A stretch of DNA of 64,000 bases from Ruegeria sp. YS9 (GCF_024628725.1 NZ_CP102409.1:2203001-2267000), one strand, 5' to 3'; positions 1-9,132 are shown, counted from the stretch's first letter. The notes: generated by a model from the sequence alone, not told the origin. A program made the numbers and translations.

Positions 1-480
1 CTCGGACGTCGCTTCGCAATGCATGTCCACGATGATTGCTTGCGCCTGACCTCCCCTGGGATGGGATTTCAGGATCGGCTCAATGGCTGAGAACGGATCG
101 TCGAACGGACGCTTCATAAAGACCTGACCCAGCACCTGAACCACCAGAACCTTGCGCCCACCCGGCGCCGTGAACAACCGATGACCCCGCCCCGGCGCGC
201 CTTTGGCGAAGTTCACGGGTCGTATGATGCGCTGTTCCTTCTCGATGAATTGCAGCATGTCTTTCTGGTCGAACGCATGATCGCCCAGCGTCAGGCAATC
301 TGCCCCGGCGTCGAGCAAGAGCCTGGCGTGATCTCCGCTCAACCCCATGCCGTTCGACGCGTTTTCGCCATTGACCACAACAAAATCCAGCCGCCATTCG
401 TCGCGCAGGCGCGGCAAATGCTGTTGAACGGCAGCGCGGCCCGCGCGCCCCATGACATCGCCAAGAAACAGAATCCTCAT
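1..480 (-). CDS. YmdB-type metallophosphoesterase (TIGR00282 family), 3' end cut by window edge
   Basis: The gene starts at ATG 480 and runs off the left edge, leaving residues 1-160 of a family that is usually about 265-270 aa. The N-terminus MRILFLGDVMGRAGR, then NGENASNG, a GDHAFDQK block and VDMHCEATSE match the calcineurin-like YmdB/TIGR00282 family, whose studied members are metal-dependent 2',3'-cyclic-nucleotide phosphodiesterases. The metal ligands D8, the N of NGEN, and the D and H of GDH are visible. The C-terminal metal-binding histidines would lie outside the window. It is divergent from the DUF333 gene. The family assignment is firm; the substrate in this organism is not known. 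Confidence 0.9.
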   Translation of the reverse strand, partial: MRILFLGDVMGRAGRAAVQQHLPRLRDEWRLDFVVVNGENASNGMGLSGDHARLLLDAGADCLTLGDHAFDQKDMLQFIEKEQRIIRPVNFAKGAPGRGHRLFTAPGGRKVLVVQVLGQVFMKRPFDDPFSAIEPILKSHPRGGQAQAIIVDMHCEATSE

Positions 481-534
481 GATCCGGGTCGTAGGGGCTG
501 TACAGGGCAATAACAAGGCGGAAGCGTGAAATTA

Positions 535-570
535 ACGGCAGACTTGGGGGTTGAAATCAAATTCTGCCGT
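535..570. promoter_or_regulatory. 8-bp inverted repeat in the divergent ymdB-like/DUF333 gap
   Basis: ACGGCAGA at 535-542 is repeated inverted as TCTGCCGT at 563-570, with a 20-base loop. It lies between the two divergent start codons and could be an operator or a 5'-leader hairpin. There is no other support. Confidence 0.25.
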
Positions 571-613
571 GGCAATGTTTCGATACGTCTTTTGAATACA
601 GAAGGAATTCTTC

Positions 614-841
614 GTGAAGTCGTCAATTGTTCTGACCGGCTGCCTTTTGGCGGTAACTGCTGCCGCGGCCGAAGGCACCAAGACATCCATGCCCAACCCC
701 GCCGCGACCTTCTGCATTGAAAACGACGGGACCTACCAGCTTCGTAAAAACGAAGACGGCAGTGTCTATGGCATCTGCATCCTGAAAGACGGCACCGAGG
801 TGGATGCCTGGGATTTCTTGCGCAGCCACTTCGAGCAATAG
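614..841 (+). CDS. DUF333 domain exported protein
   Basis: This is a 75-aa protein with a short signal peptide (MKSSIVLTGCLLAVTAAAA). It is followed by one complete DUF333 unit: NPAATFC, a GTYQLRKNEDGSVYGIC stretch, LKDGTEVDAWDF and a terminal R. The two conserved cysteines and the NPA...W pattern are intact. The family is common in periplasmic and outer-membrane small proteins, is sometimes called putative hemolysin without evidence, and has no defined activity. The cysteine in the signal (TGCLLA) is not a clear lipobox, so it may be secreted rather than lipidated. It is a monocistronic gene facing the leftward folate gene. Confidence 0.8.
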   Translation: MKSSIVLTGCLLAVTAAAAEGTKTSMPNPAATFCIENDGTYQLRKNEDGSVYGICILKDGTEVDAWDFLRSHFEQ

Positions 842-844
842 CAG

Positions 845-1402
845 CTAGAAGGTCAACACGCGGCTTTCCGTGACAACCATGTCCAGTGGTTGGTCAGTCG
901 GCTCGAGCGGCAGATCCGCAGTCTCTTGCGCGTCAAAAGCAAAGCCAATGGCAAGCGTCGGGCGTTTGGCGCGCAAGCCTTCCAGCGTTCGGTCATAAAA
1001 CCCGCCGCCATACCCCAAGCGGCCACCATTTGCATCGAAGGCGACCAGCGGCACGATCAGGATTTCGGGGTCGAAATAGTCATCCACCTGGGGCACTTTT
1101 GCACCGAACGGGCCATCCTTGAGCACACCGTCCGGCGTCCAGCGAGAGAATTTCAGCGGCTGACCGGCTGCCTGAATGACAGGCACCCCCACCGGGCCAT
1201 AAGCCGATGCCTCGGCCATCGCAGGCACCGGGTCGATCTCGGTCCGGATCGGCATGTAACCTGACAGGGGAACGCCGCGATGACCTGCCAGAACCTCGGA
1301 CAAGCGCCCGGCTGCGCCCGGCAAGCGGGCATCAAACGCGGTCTTGCGGCGGGCAAACGCCGCTTTGCGCGCTGCGGCTTTGATTTCGGTCAGATCGGTC
1401 AC
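845..1402 (-). CDS. 5-formyltetrahydrofolate cyclo-ligase
   Basis: The enzyme converts 5-formyl-THF plus ATP to 5,10-methenyl-THF in the cytoplasmic one-carbon pool. The 185-aa protein has the family hallmark LGYGGGFYDRTL near residue 135 and an N-terminal basic helix (KAAARKAAFARRK). An upstream extension to 1609 is open but lies inside mgtE. I place the start at GTG 1402, where GTG overlaps the mgtE stop (GTGA), the typical layout of a translationally coupled pair. The length fits the family (about 180-200 aa). Confidence 0.9.
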   Translation of the reverse strand: MTDLTEIKAAARKAAFARRKTAFDARLPGAAGRLSEVLAGHRGVPLSGYMPIRTEIDPVPAMAEASAYGPVGVPVIQAAGQPLKFSRWTPDGVLKDGPFGAKVPQVDDYFDPEILIVPLVAFDANGGRLGYGGGFYDRTLEGLRAKRPTLAIGFAFDAQETADLPLEPTDQPLDMVVTESRVLTF

Positions 1403-2793
1403 AGGAGCACCACGCTGGCAAGCCCAAGAAATATGAAGAAACCCATGACATCCGTCGTGGTTGTCACAAAGGTTCCCGATGCCAGCGCCGGGTCGATGCC
1501 CAAGCGGTCCAGCACGACTGGTACTACCGTACCTGCAAAGCCTGCGATGATCATGTTCACGACCAAGGCCGACCCAATCACGACACCCAGCAGCGGGGAA
1601 TCGAACCACAGCATCCCCACGGTCCCCAGCACGATTGCAAAGCAGAGCCCATTCAGCATCCCCACCAGCAGTTCCCGGCGAATAACGCGCAGCACGTTTG
1701 CATTGGTCAGGTCGCGCGTCGCCAACGCGCGCACCGTAACGGTGAGCGACTGTGTTCCAGCATTGCCGCCCATCGACGCGACGATCGGCATCAGGATGGC
1801 CAGCGCGACCAGTTGATCAATCGCCGCCTCGAATTGCGAAATCACCAAAGAGGCACAGATCGCCGTGCACAGGTTCACCGCCAGCCAGGGCAACCTTCGC
1901 CGGCTGGTTGCCGCCACGCTGTCGGACAACGAGCTTTCGTCGCCGACACCGGCAAGACGCAGGATGTCTTCTTCATGCTCTTCATCCAGAACGACCATCG
2001 CGTCATCAATGGTGATGACACCGACCAAACGGCCATCCGCATCCACCACCGGGGCCGAGATCAGGTGATACTGGTTGAAGGCATAAGCCACGTCTTCCTC
2101 ATCCTGATCGACAGGGATGATGTGAAACTCCTCCTCTGCCAGATCAAGCAGCGGCACGTCACGCCGCGCCGCCATCAGCTTGCCCAACGTCACCTGCGCC
2201 ACAGGTTTCAGGCGCGGATCGACCAGAACGACGTGATAGAACTGCTCGGGCAAATCGTCATTGGCGCGCATGAAATCAATGGCTTGGCCAACGGTCCAAT
2301 GCTCGGGCGCCATGACCACTTCACGCTGCATGAGGCGACCCGCCGAGTTCTCGGGGTAGGACAGGGCCTGCTCGGCTGCGATCCGTTCGGAATCCTCCAG
2401 CGCGTCCAGAATGGTTTCCTGCTGCGGTTCCTCAAGGTCTTCAAGCAGGTCAACGACATCGTCGCTTTCCATCTCGCGCACGGCATCGGCCAGAACATCC
2501 GGGTTCAGGACCGAGATCACCTCTTCACGAACCGATTCATCCAGTTCAGACAGGATGTCGCCGTCAAACTCTTTGTCGTACAGGCGAATCAGGCGCGACC
2601 GGTCAAACGGATTGATCTGTTCAAGAAGGTCGGCAATGTCGGCCGAGTGCAGCGGCTCCATCAACTCAACCAGCTTGTCGCGGTCGTCTATATCCACCGC
2701 GTACAGGATTGCCGCTACTGCCTTGGGATCCAACGCATAGGCGTCTTCATCCCGGGGCTGATCGTGTCCGGCTTCGTCTCTGCCTGTCGTCAT
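1399..2793 (-). CDS. mgtE: Magnesium transporter MgtE
   Basis: This is a 464-aa inner-membrane Mg2+ channel/transporter. An acidic N-terminal superhelical domain lies at about residues 25-155, followed by paired CBS domains at about 155-275 that sense cytosolic Mg2+. The C-terminal membrane domain runs from about residue 300 to the end and carries the pore signature GGNAGTQ (342-348). The length and domain order are those of complete MgtE proteins. The downstream folate cyclo-ligase overlaps its stop by four bases, so the two are co-transcribed and probably coupled. Confidence 0.95.
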   Translation of the reverse strand: MTTGRDEAGHDQPRDEDAYALDPKAVAAILYAVDIDDRDKLVELMEPLHSADIADLLEQINPFDRSRLIRLYDKEFDGDILSELDESVREEVISVLNPDVLADAVREMESDDVVDLLEDLEEPQQETILDALEDSERIAAEQALSYPENSAGRLMQREVVMAPEHWTVGQAIDFMRANDDLPEQFYHVVLVDPRLKPVAQVTLGKLMAARRDVPLLDLAEEEFHIIPVDQDEEDVAYAFNQYHLISAPVVDADGRLVGVITIDDAMVVLDEEHEEDILRLAGVGDESSLSDSVAATSRRRLPWLAVNLCTAICASLVISQFEAAIDQLVALAILMPIVASMGGNAGTQSLTVTVRALATRDLTNANVLRVIRRELLVGMLNGLCFAIVLGTVGMLWFDSPLLGVVIGSALVVNMIIAGFAGTVVPVVLDRLGIDPALASGTFVTTTTDVMGFFIFLGLASVVLL

Positions 2794-2929
2794 GCTCTGC
2801 CCCTTTTTTACGATTTGCTCTTAAATAGAAGAAGCAGCTACCGGAAAACAATGACAATGCGCCGATTTACCCACTTCTTTCGTCCGCCTATGCTGGTGTG
2901 CGGTTCCAAACAGGCGGAGAACAGGGAAA

Positions 2930-4216
2930 ATGGCGCAAAAGACGCTTTTGAAAGGGCGTGTTCTGAGTTTCACAGGCTCACCCTTCGACGGAGAGCCGAC
3001 CGAGGCGACCCGGTTGGACGAAGCGGTCGTGATCGAACACGGGCGAATTACCGAGATCGGCACCATCGACGCGCTGAGAAAAGCCCATCCTGACGCAGTC
3101 ACGAAGGATCACGGATCGCGCTTGATCATGGCTGGGTTCGTCGACCCGCATGTGCATTATCCACAGACGGCGATGATCGCCAGCTGGGGCAAGCGGCTAA
3201 TCGACTGGCTGAACACCTACACCTTCCCGGAAGAGATGAAGTTCGGCGATTTCGACTATGCGGCCGAGATCGCCAACCGGTATCTGGACCTGACGACCGC
3301 CCACGGCACCACGACCATGTGCAGTTTTTGCACGATTCACCCTGAAAGCGTGGATGCCTTTTTCACCGCGGCGCAACAGCGTGGGCAGCGTGTGGTCGCC
3401 GGCAAGACCTGCATGGACCGTAACGCGCCCGAAGGTCTGCGCGACACCGCGCAGACGGCTTATGACCAGTCCGCCGCACTGCTTGAGAAATGGCACCGCG
3501 TCGATCGCCTGTCCTATGCGATCACACCACGCTTTTCGCCAACCTCGACCCCGGAACAGCTTGAGGCCATGGGCGCGCTTTGGGCCGAACATCCCCATTG
3601 TCTCATGCAAACCCATCTGAGCGAGCAAACGGATGAAATCGAATGGGTCCGGTCCCTGTTCCCTGATGCAAGGGATTATCTGGACACCTACGAGAAATTT
3701 GGCCTGTTGGGCCAGAACGGCCTGTATGGCCATGTCATCCACCTGGAAGACCGGGAACGGGATCGGCTGCGCGAGGTCGATGCCTCTTTGATTCATTGCC
3801 CCACGTCGAACACGTTCATCGGATCGGGACTGTTTGACATGAACGGGCTGATCCATGATGGCCACCGGATCGGTCTGGCCACGGATACCGGCGGCGGGTC
3901 CAGCTTTTCGATGCTGCGCACCATGGCCGCCGCCTATGAGATCGGCCAATTGCGCGGCCGCCCTCTGCACCCGGCGCAATTGCTGTGGTTGGGCACGGTC
4001 GGATCGGCCCGGAGCCTGCGAATGGACGACTGCATCGGAAACATCACTCCGGGGATGGAGGCGGATCTGGTCGTGATCGACCTCGCCTCGACCCCCGCCA
4101 TCGCCCAGCGCGAGGCCCATGCAGAAGACGTTTGGGAAGCGATCTTCCCGACGATCATGATGGGCGATGATCGGGCCGTGGCAGAGGTCTGGATCGGCGG
4201 GCGGCAGGCGGCTTAA
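2930..4216 (+). CDS. guaD: Guanine deaminase
   Basis: This 428-aa amidohydrolase converts guanine to xanthine and ammonia. The zinc ligands are visible: HVH (H74, H76), THLSEQ (H229), a histidine of GHVIHLED (about 271) and ATDTGGG (D319). The stretch PQTAMIASWGKRLIDWLNTY is typical of guanine deaminases rather than of other cyclic deaminases. The stop codon sits in a TTAA that is also the stop of the converging 8-oxoguanine-deaminase-like gene. The ATG at 2930 follows a GGGAAA-type ribosome site and gives a full-length protein. Confidence 0.92.
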   Translation: MAQKTLLKGRVLSFTGSPFDGEPTEATRLDEAVVIEHGRITEIGTIDALRKAHPDAVTKDHGSRLIMAGFVDPHVHYPQTAMIASWGKRLIDWLNTYTFPEEMKFGDFDYAAEIANRYLDLTTAHGTTTMCSFCTIHPESVDAFFTAAQQRGQRVVAGKTCMDRNAPEGLRDTAQTAYDQSAALLEKWHRVDRLSYAITPRFSPTSTPEQLEAMGALWAEHPHCLMQTHLSEQTDEIEWVRSLFPDARDYLDTYEKFGLLGQNGLYGHVIHLEDRERDRLREVDASLIHCPTSNTFIGSGLFDMNGLIHDGHRIGLATDTGGGSSFSMLRTMAAAYEIGQLRGRPLHPAQLLWLGTVGSARSLRMDDCIGNITPGMEADLVVIDLASTPAIAQREAHAEDVWEAIFPTIMMGDDRAVAEVWIGGRQAA

Positions 4217-5547
4217 GCCTGCAACGCCCGGGCCAGCGTGTTCTGACGCTCGATCACGCGGGGCAGATCAATGGTCGTTATGTGCCCGTCACGTACGATC
4301 TGGCGGCCTTCGACGAACAGGTGTTTCACAGACATCGGCCCCGCCAGAAGCAGAGCCGCCGGATCCCAACTGCCCGCGCTTTCGATGCCGCGGGTATCCC
4401 ACACCGCAATATCGGCACGTTTTCCGGGCATCAGCCGTCCACAATCGGGACGTCCCAACACATCCGCCCCGCCGCGCGTCGCGATCTCAAGCGCTTCGCG
4501 GACCGACATGGCATCCGCACCATTGGCGACCCGCTGCAACAACATGGCCTGGCGCGCCTCAAGCATGAGGTTGCCATTGTCATTGCTGGCCGATCCATCC
4601 GCGCCGAGGCCGACCTTGACACCCGCATCGCGCATCGCCCGCACCGGCGCGATACCCGATCCGAGACGACAATTTGAACAGGGGCAATGGGCCACGCCTG
4701 TTTCCGAGCGCGAGAACAGATCAATCTCGGCCCCGTCCAGCTTGACGCAATGGGCGTGCCAGACATCCGGGCCGGTCCAGCCCAATTCCTCGGCATATTG
4801 CCCCGGGCGGCAGCCGAATTGCGCCTGCGAATAGGCAATATCCTCATCATTCTCGGCCAGATGGGTATGCAGCATTACGCCCTTGTCCCGCGCCAGCAAC
4901 GCCGCATCGCGCATCAGGTCCCGGCTGACGGAAAACGGTGAACACGGGGCAAGGCCAACGCGGCACATCGAACCCTCCGACGGGTCGTGAAACGCATCAA
5001 CAACCCGGATCATGTCGTCCAGAATAGCGGCTTCCTTTTCCACCAGATGGTCCGGCGGTAGGCCCCCGTCGCTCTCGCCGATGCTCATCGCGCCGCGTGT
5101 CGGATGAAACCGCATCCCCAACTCGGATGCGGCAGCGATCGTATCCTCAAGCCGCGCACCGTTGGGATAGAGGTAAAGGTGATCGGAACTGAGCGTGCAC
5201 CCCGACAGCGCCAGTTCCGCCAAACCGATCTGGGCCGAGGTGAACATTTCCTCCGGCCCGAAACGCGACCAGATCGGGTAGAGCGTTTGCAGCCACCCAA
5301 ACAGCAACGCATCCTGTCCGCCCGGCACCGCCCGTGTCAGAGTTTGATAAAGATGGTGGTGGGTATTCACCAGGCCGGGCGTCACCACACAGCCTGAAAC
5401 ATCATGCACCTCACCCTGTGTTTCCAATCCCCGCCCGATCCGGGCAATCTGCCCGTCGCGGACCAGAATATCAGCCTTGGACAATTCCTGCCGGGACTCG
5501 TCCATCGTCAGGATCAGATCAGCATTCTTGAGTAGGGTTTCCGTCAT
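4213..5547 (-). CDS. 8-oxoguanine deaminase (AtzB/TrzN-like amidohydrolase)
   Basis: This is a 444-aa member of the subtype III amidohydrolases. HHH at 63-65 follows GLVNT, and HTHLAENDED, WHAHCVK and GLGADGSASND supply the remaining zinc-site residues. The sequence pattern (LYQTLTRAVPGGQDALLFGW) matches proteins annotated as 8-oxoguanine deaminase, which turn 8-oxoguanine into urate, or as hydroxydechloroatrazine ethylaminohydrolase. I take ATG 5547 as the start; an in-frame ATG at 5562 adds five residues. It is convergent with guaD, so both arms of guanine breakdown sit end to end. Confidence 0.85.
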   Translation of the reverse strand: MTETLLKNADLILTMDESRQELSKADILVRDGQIARIGRGLETQGEVHDVSGCVVTPGLVNTHHHLYQTLTRAVPGGQDALLFGWLQTLYPIWSRFGPEEMFTSAQIGLAELALSGCTLSSDHLYLYPNGARLEDTIAAASELGMRFHPTRGAMSIGESDGGLPPDHLVEKEAAILDDMIRVVDAFHDPSEGSMCRVGLAPCSPFSVSRDLMRDAALLARDKGVMLHTHLAENDEDIAYSQAQFGCRPGQYAEELGWTGPDVWHAHCVKLDGAEIDLFSRSETGVAHCPCSNCRLGSGIAPVRAMRDAGVKVGLGADGSASNDNGNLMLEARQAMLLQRVANGADAMSVREALEIATRGGADVLGRPDCGRLMPGKRADIAVWDTRGIESAGSWDPAALLLAGPMSVKHLFVEGRQIVRDGHITTIDLPRVIERQNTLARALQA

Positions 5548-5661
5548 TTCGCGCTCCTGCATCTGCCCGTCTCATGCAAGAAGTGCGTCGGCCGGTGGAA
5601 AACGGGCGCAAGAACCGGCCATCCCCGGTGTAGTTGCCTTTGATGCGCCGGGCAACAGGAT

Positions 5662-6453
5662 TCAGAATTGGCGGAGTATCTCAAGCGCTGCGGCGTGCAG
5701 GTCAGCGTTGGCCGCAGCCAGGGCCCGACCGCCTTGATGCGCGGGGCCGCCCTGCCAATCAGTCACGACACCGCCAGCCGCCTGAATAACGGCAATCGGC
5801 GCTTGAATATCATAGGAATTCAAGCCCGCCTCGATCACCAAATCCGCCTGCCCGGCAGCCAGAAGCGCATAGGCATAGCAATCCATTCCATAGCGCGTCA
5901 GCTGTACCTGATCGGACACGGCCTGAAACCCTGCGCGGTCCTGCGGGGTTCCAACCTCGGGGAAAGTGGTAAACAAAGTCGCCTGATCCAGCGCCCTGGT
6001 ATCGCGCGTTCGAATTCTTCTGCTGCCCTGCGGACCGGTCATGTGAGCACCGGAAGACGATCCGACAAAGCGCTCTCCGATATACGGCTGATCGATTACA
6101 CCCATAAAAGGCCCGTCCTGATCACTCAGCGCAATCAAAACACCCCAGGTTGGCGTGCCGCTGATAAACCCACGGGTGCCATCGATGGGGTCCAGTACCC
6201 AGGTACGGCCACTGGTGCCCGTATGCGCGCCGAACTCCTCGCCCAGCACACCGTCATCCGGGCACCGCCGCGCCAGAACGTCCCGCATCGCCTGTTCAGC
6301 GGCGCGGTCAGCCACGGTGACCGGGTCGAACCCGTCGGTCAGTTTGTTGGCGGTTTCCAGATTTGTTTGACGAAAAAAGGGGAGTATGGCCTCACGCGCA
6401 GCCTCGGCCATTTCTTCGGCAATTTCGATATCGCTCAGTGTCGTCGGTTGCAT
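5662..6453 (-). CDS. hisN: Histidinol-phosphatase, inositol-monophosphatase family
   Basis: This is a 263-aa Mg2+-dependent phosphatase. The metal-site motifs are GEEFG, VLDPIDGTRGF and YDIQAPIAVIQAAGG, which are the three IMPase signatures. The DGTRGFISGTPTWG stretch is typical of the HisN-type histidinol-phosphatases of alphaproteobacteria rather than of inositol phosphatases. Role: the last-but-one step of histidine synthesis, L-histidinol phosphate to L-histidinol. No other his genes are nearby. Confidence 0.85.
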   Translation of the reverse strand: MQPTTLSDIEIAEEMAEAAREAILPFFRQTNLETANKLTDGFDPVTVADRAAEQAMRDVLARRCPDDGVLGEEFGAHTGTSGRTWVLDPIDGTRGFISGTPTWGVLIALSDQDGPFMGVIDQPYIGERFVGSSSGAHMTGPQGSRRIRTRDTRALDQATLFTTFPEVGTPQDRAGFQAVSDQVQLTRYGMDCYAYALLAAGQADLVIEAGLNSYDIQAPIAVIQAAGGVVTDWQGGPAHQGGRALAAANADLHAAALEILRQF

Positions 6454-6493
6454 GGCCCCGAGGTGCGGGCAATCCGCGACAAAGTCAAGTCAG

Positions 6494-6865
6494 TCAGGCA
6501 ACGTCGCTGAGAACCCGCGCCAGTTCGAACAGGCGGCGACGCTGGTTTTCCGGAATCGCATAGTAAGAGCGCACCAGATCCAGAGCTTCTTTGTCACCCA
6601 TCAGGTCAGCAGGGACGGATTTCTTGTCCGCATCGCTTTTCTGGGCTTCTTCCAGACCTTCGAAGAAAAAGCTGACCGGAACATCCAGCGCCTCGGCGAT
6701 GTCCCACAGGCGGGATGCGCTGATTCGGTTGGCACCGGTCTCATATTTCTGGATTTGCTGAAACTTGATACCAACTTGCTGCGCCAACTGCTGCTGGGTC
6801 ATCCCAATCAGCCAGCGGCGATGCCGAACGCGCTTGCCCACATGGACATCGACGTGATGAGTCAT
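6494..6865 (-). CDS. XRE-family HTH transcriptional regulator
   Basis: This 123-aa protein has an N-terminal helix-turn-helix (about residues 10-66) containing MTQQQLAQQVGIKFQQIQKYE, written here in part: QQLAQQVGIKFQQIQKYE is the recognition region. An acidic linker and a helical C-terminus (ALDLVRSYYAIPENQRR) follow. This small XRE type is strongly conserved in Rhodobacterales and Rhizobiales, where it usually sits alone. A good sigma70-like promoter is found at 6995-7024, leaving a leader of about 120 bases. Targets cannot be inferred from the context. Confidence 0.88.
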   Translation of the reverse strand: MTHHVDVHVGKRVRHRRWLIGMTQQQLAQQVGIKFQQIQKYETGANRISASRLWDIAEALDVPVSFFFEGLEEAQKSDADKKSVPADLMGDKEALDLVRSYYAIPENQRRRLFELARVLSDVA

Positions 6866-7203
6866 TGGTATTCTCCTATACTACACAAACATCTGCACGG
6901 GATTTTGCGACGTCCGATATCGCAGTTTTAGAGAGCTCCCCTTAACCGCTCCCTAATACGGACTGTACCGCCCCCCGTTTACAGCACTGACTGCATATAA
7001 TGCCGGTTTTGAGATTTTTTTCAAGCTGGTTGAGTCGAACACCCCTGACAGGGATTTGTGGTTGTATTACCTCAAGCCTTTACAGAAACGTATTCCTGCA
7101 ACTGAATCCGCCTTCAAAATAGGGCCTTTTTGCGCCCGCGCAGCAAACGGATTGACTTTTCTGGCGGCACACGCGCCTATGTCGCAAATTCTTGAGGAAC
7201 GAT
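6866..7203. other. Intergenic gap of 338 bp
   Basis: This gap separates the XRE regulator (leftward) from the quinone oxidoreductase (rightward). I see the XRE promoter at 6995-7024 and the GAGGA ribosome site before 7204. Open frames here have no start signal or family resemblance, and no RNA gene is evident. Confidence 0.6.
6995..7024 (-). promoter_or_regulatory. Predicted promoter of the XRE regulator
   Basis: Read leftward, TTGAAA (7019-7024) and TTATAT (6995-7000) are separated by 18 bases. Transcription would begin near 6988. Confidence 0.5.
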
Positions 7204-8160
7204 ATGCGGGCCTATTGCATTCCATACGACGGGGCGTCTGCCCAGCTTTGTGACGTGAAAACACCCGAGCCGGGCGAAGGTCAGGTGCGGGTCGCCATAA
7301 AAGCGTGCGGCCTGAACTTCGCCGATCTGCTGATGCAGACGGGCGCGTATCAGGACACGCCACCTGCCCCATTCACTTTGGGCATGGAGATCGCCGGCGT
7401 CGTGGATACAGTCGGTCCCGGCGTTTCGACGCTGAGGCCGGGCGACCGGATCGCGGTCTATTCAGGTCAGGGCGGGTTGGCAGAATACGGCGTGTTCGAC
7501 GCGGACCGTGCGATCGTGCTGCCGGACGGCACCGGCTTCGAAGACGCCGCCGCCATCCAGATCGCATATGCCACCAGTCACATGGCCCTTGAACACAGGG
7601 CACGCCTGCAACCGGGTGAAACCCTTCTGGTCACCGGCGCAGCGGGAGGCGTCGGCCTGACCGCCGTCGAAATCGGCAAACTCATGGGCGCCACGGTCAT
7701 CGCGCAGGCACGCGGCGAGAACAAGCTTGCCGTTGCCCGTGCCGCTGGTGCCGATCATCTGATCGATGCTTCCGAAGACTTGCGGGAACGGGTCAAATCG
7801 CTGGGCGGCGCGGATGTCGTCTATGACGTCATCGGCGGGGATGTGTTCAAGGCCGCTTTCCGCGCGACCAATCCCGAAGGGCGTTTGCTGCCCATCGGAT
7901 TCGCCGGGGGCGACATCCCGCAGATTCCGGCCAATCATCTCCTGGTCAAAAACCTAACCGTGATCGGGGTGTATATCGGCGGTTATCTGAAGTTCCGCCC
8001 CGAAGCTGTGCGCAACAGTTTTGAAACCCTGTTCAAATGGCATTCAGAGGGCAGGATAAAACCGCATATCAGTCACGTCCTGCCACTTGAAGACGTCGCG
8101 CAGGGAATGCAGTTGCTGAAAGAGCGAAAATCGACGGGCAAGATCGTGATCACGCCCTGA
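7204..8160 (+). CDS. NADPH:quinone oxidoreductase family protein (MDR superfamily)
   Basis: This is a 318-aa medium-chain dehydrogenase/reductase without the structural zinc lobe. GroES-like N-terminal features (AGVVDTVGPGVSTLRPGDRIAV) are followed by the nucleotide-binding motif TGAAGGVGLTAVEIGKLMGA (about residues 140-160) and AAGADHLID. The C-terminal block GRIKPHISHVLPLEDVAQGM is typical of QorA-like enzymes that reduce quinones or enones with NADPH. A TTG at 7192 extends the frame, but ATG 7204 follows GAGGA closely and is preferred. Confidence 0.88.
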   Translation: MRAYCIPYDGASAQLCDVKTPEPGEGQVRVAIKACGLNFADLLMQTGAYQDTPPAPFTLGMEIAGVVDTVGPGVSTLRPGDRIAVYSGQGGLAEYGVFDADRAIVLPDGTGFEDAAAIQIAYATSHMALEHRARLQPGETLLVTGAAGGVGLTAVEIGKLMGATVIAQARGENKLAVARAAGADHLIDASEDLRERVKSLGGADVVYDVIGGDVFKAAFRATNPEGRLLPIGFAGGDIPQIPANHLLVKNLTVIGVYIGGYLKFRPEAVRNSFETLFKWHSEGRIKPHISHVLPLEDVAQGMQLLKERKSTGKIVITP

Positions 8161-8166
8161 TCGCGA

Positions 8167-9048
8167 TCACCCAACCACCGCCCGCAACTGCGTACCGCCC
8201 AGCAATCTGAAGTTCTGACGCACCAATTGTGCCAGAGCTTCGACAACCGCATCCCGGCCCGGTTCCCCACCGTATAGATTGATCATATGCGCAGGCAAAT
8301 CCGGCAGAGCCCCACCCGAGTCGATCTGTTCAAGATGTGCGGCCTCGGTTCCGTCCAGCATTGCGTGTACGGCAAGATCGGCACTGACCGTGGCTTCTAT
8401 TGTCCGGTCGTTTTCGGTTTCCACTGACAGTTCCCACGGTACTCCGGCGGCATCCAGTGCCGAAATGACCTGCGGTCTGAACAAGCAGCGCCGTCCAAGC
8501 GCCAGAGGCAAGGGACGTTTGCGCCATGCAGATCCGCCCGGCGCACCGATCCAGCGCAACGGCAGCTCTGCGATGGTCTCTGCGCCATCGGCCGAAGACG
8601 GTTCGGTCGTCAGGATCACATCACATTCGCCCCGCTTGTACATGTCTTTCAATTGCAGTGAATAGGACGACACCAACTGCACCCTGACACGGGGAAAATC
8701 GGCGTTGAACCGTTGCAGGACCCGAGGGATCGCGGGGTAGACGATGTCATGGGGAACGCCCAGAACCACTTCGCCTTCAAAGGCCTGGTCGGTGAGTTTC
8801 GAGATTACCTCGTCATTCAGGGCAATCATGCGGCGCGCGTAGGCCAGCAGCTGCTCACCGGATGCGGTCAGGGCAATTGTTCTGCCGCTTCGGTCCAGCA
8901 ACTCCAGGCCCAGCAGCTCCTCCAGCCGTTTCAGCTGCATGGACACCGCAGACTGCGTCAGGTGCAGAAATCCGGCAGCGCGGGTCACACCGCCCTGATC
9001 CGCCACCGCCACAAAGGATCGCAGGGTTGTAATGTCCAAATTCCGCAT
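8167..9048 (-). CDS. LysR-family transcriptional regulator
   Basis: This 293-aa regulator has an N-terminal winged HTH (LRSFVAVADQGGVTRAAGFL, then QSAVSMQLKRLEELLG) and a periplasmic-binding-protein-like effector domain from about residue 90. The start at 9048 gives MRNLDITTL; an in-frame ATG at 9054 adds two residues. It is divergent from the DUF1127 gene with a 124-bp gap that contains a TATCAAT...ATTGATA inverted repeat. LysR regulators often control the divergent neighbour and themselves. The effector is unknown. Confidence 0.9.
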   Translation of the reverse strand: MRNLDITTLRSFVAVADQGGVTRAAGFLHLTQSAVSMQLKRLEELLGLELLDRSGRTIALTASGEQLLAYARRMIALNDEVISKLTDQAFEGEVVLGVPHDIVYPAIPRVLQRFNADFPRVRVQLVSSYSLQLKDMYKRGECDVILTTEPSSADGAETIAELPLRWIGAPGGSAWRKRPLPLALGRRCLFRPQVISALDAAGVPWELSVETENDRTIEATVSADLAVHAMLDGTEAAHLEQIDSGGALPDLPAHMINLYGGEPGRDAVVEALAQLVRQNFRLLGGTQLRAVVG

Positions 9049-9111
9049 CTTCACGATTCCTTATGCGTTCCATCAAAAATATTCGTTTTCAAAATATGTC
9101 ACACGCACCCA

Positions 9112-9132
9112 TATCAATCAAGGAAATTGATA
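9112..9132. promoter_or_regulatory. Inverted repeat between lysR and DUF1127 gene
   Basis: TATCAAT (9112-9118) and ATTGATA (9126-9132) are perfect 7-bp arms with a 7-bp spacer. They lie 41 bp before the DUF1127 start and 64 bp before the LysR start. The shape fits a LysR recognition site. Confidence 0.45.

Noticed and set aside
1813..3093. Long 426-codon open frame on the + strand over mgtE
   Set aside because: It is antisense to a clear MgtE gene; its translation is rich in Arg, His and Gln and matches no family. It is a shadow of high-GC coding sequence.
7152..7183. TTGACT...TATGTC as promoter of the quinone oxidoreductase
   Set aside because: The 20-base spacing is too long for a normal sigma70 promoter and the -10 is weak.
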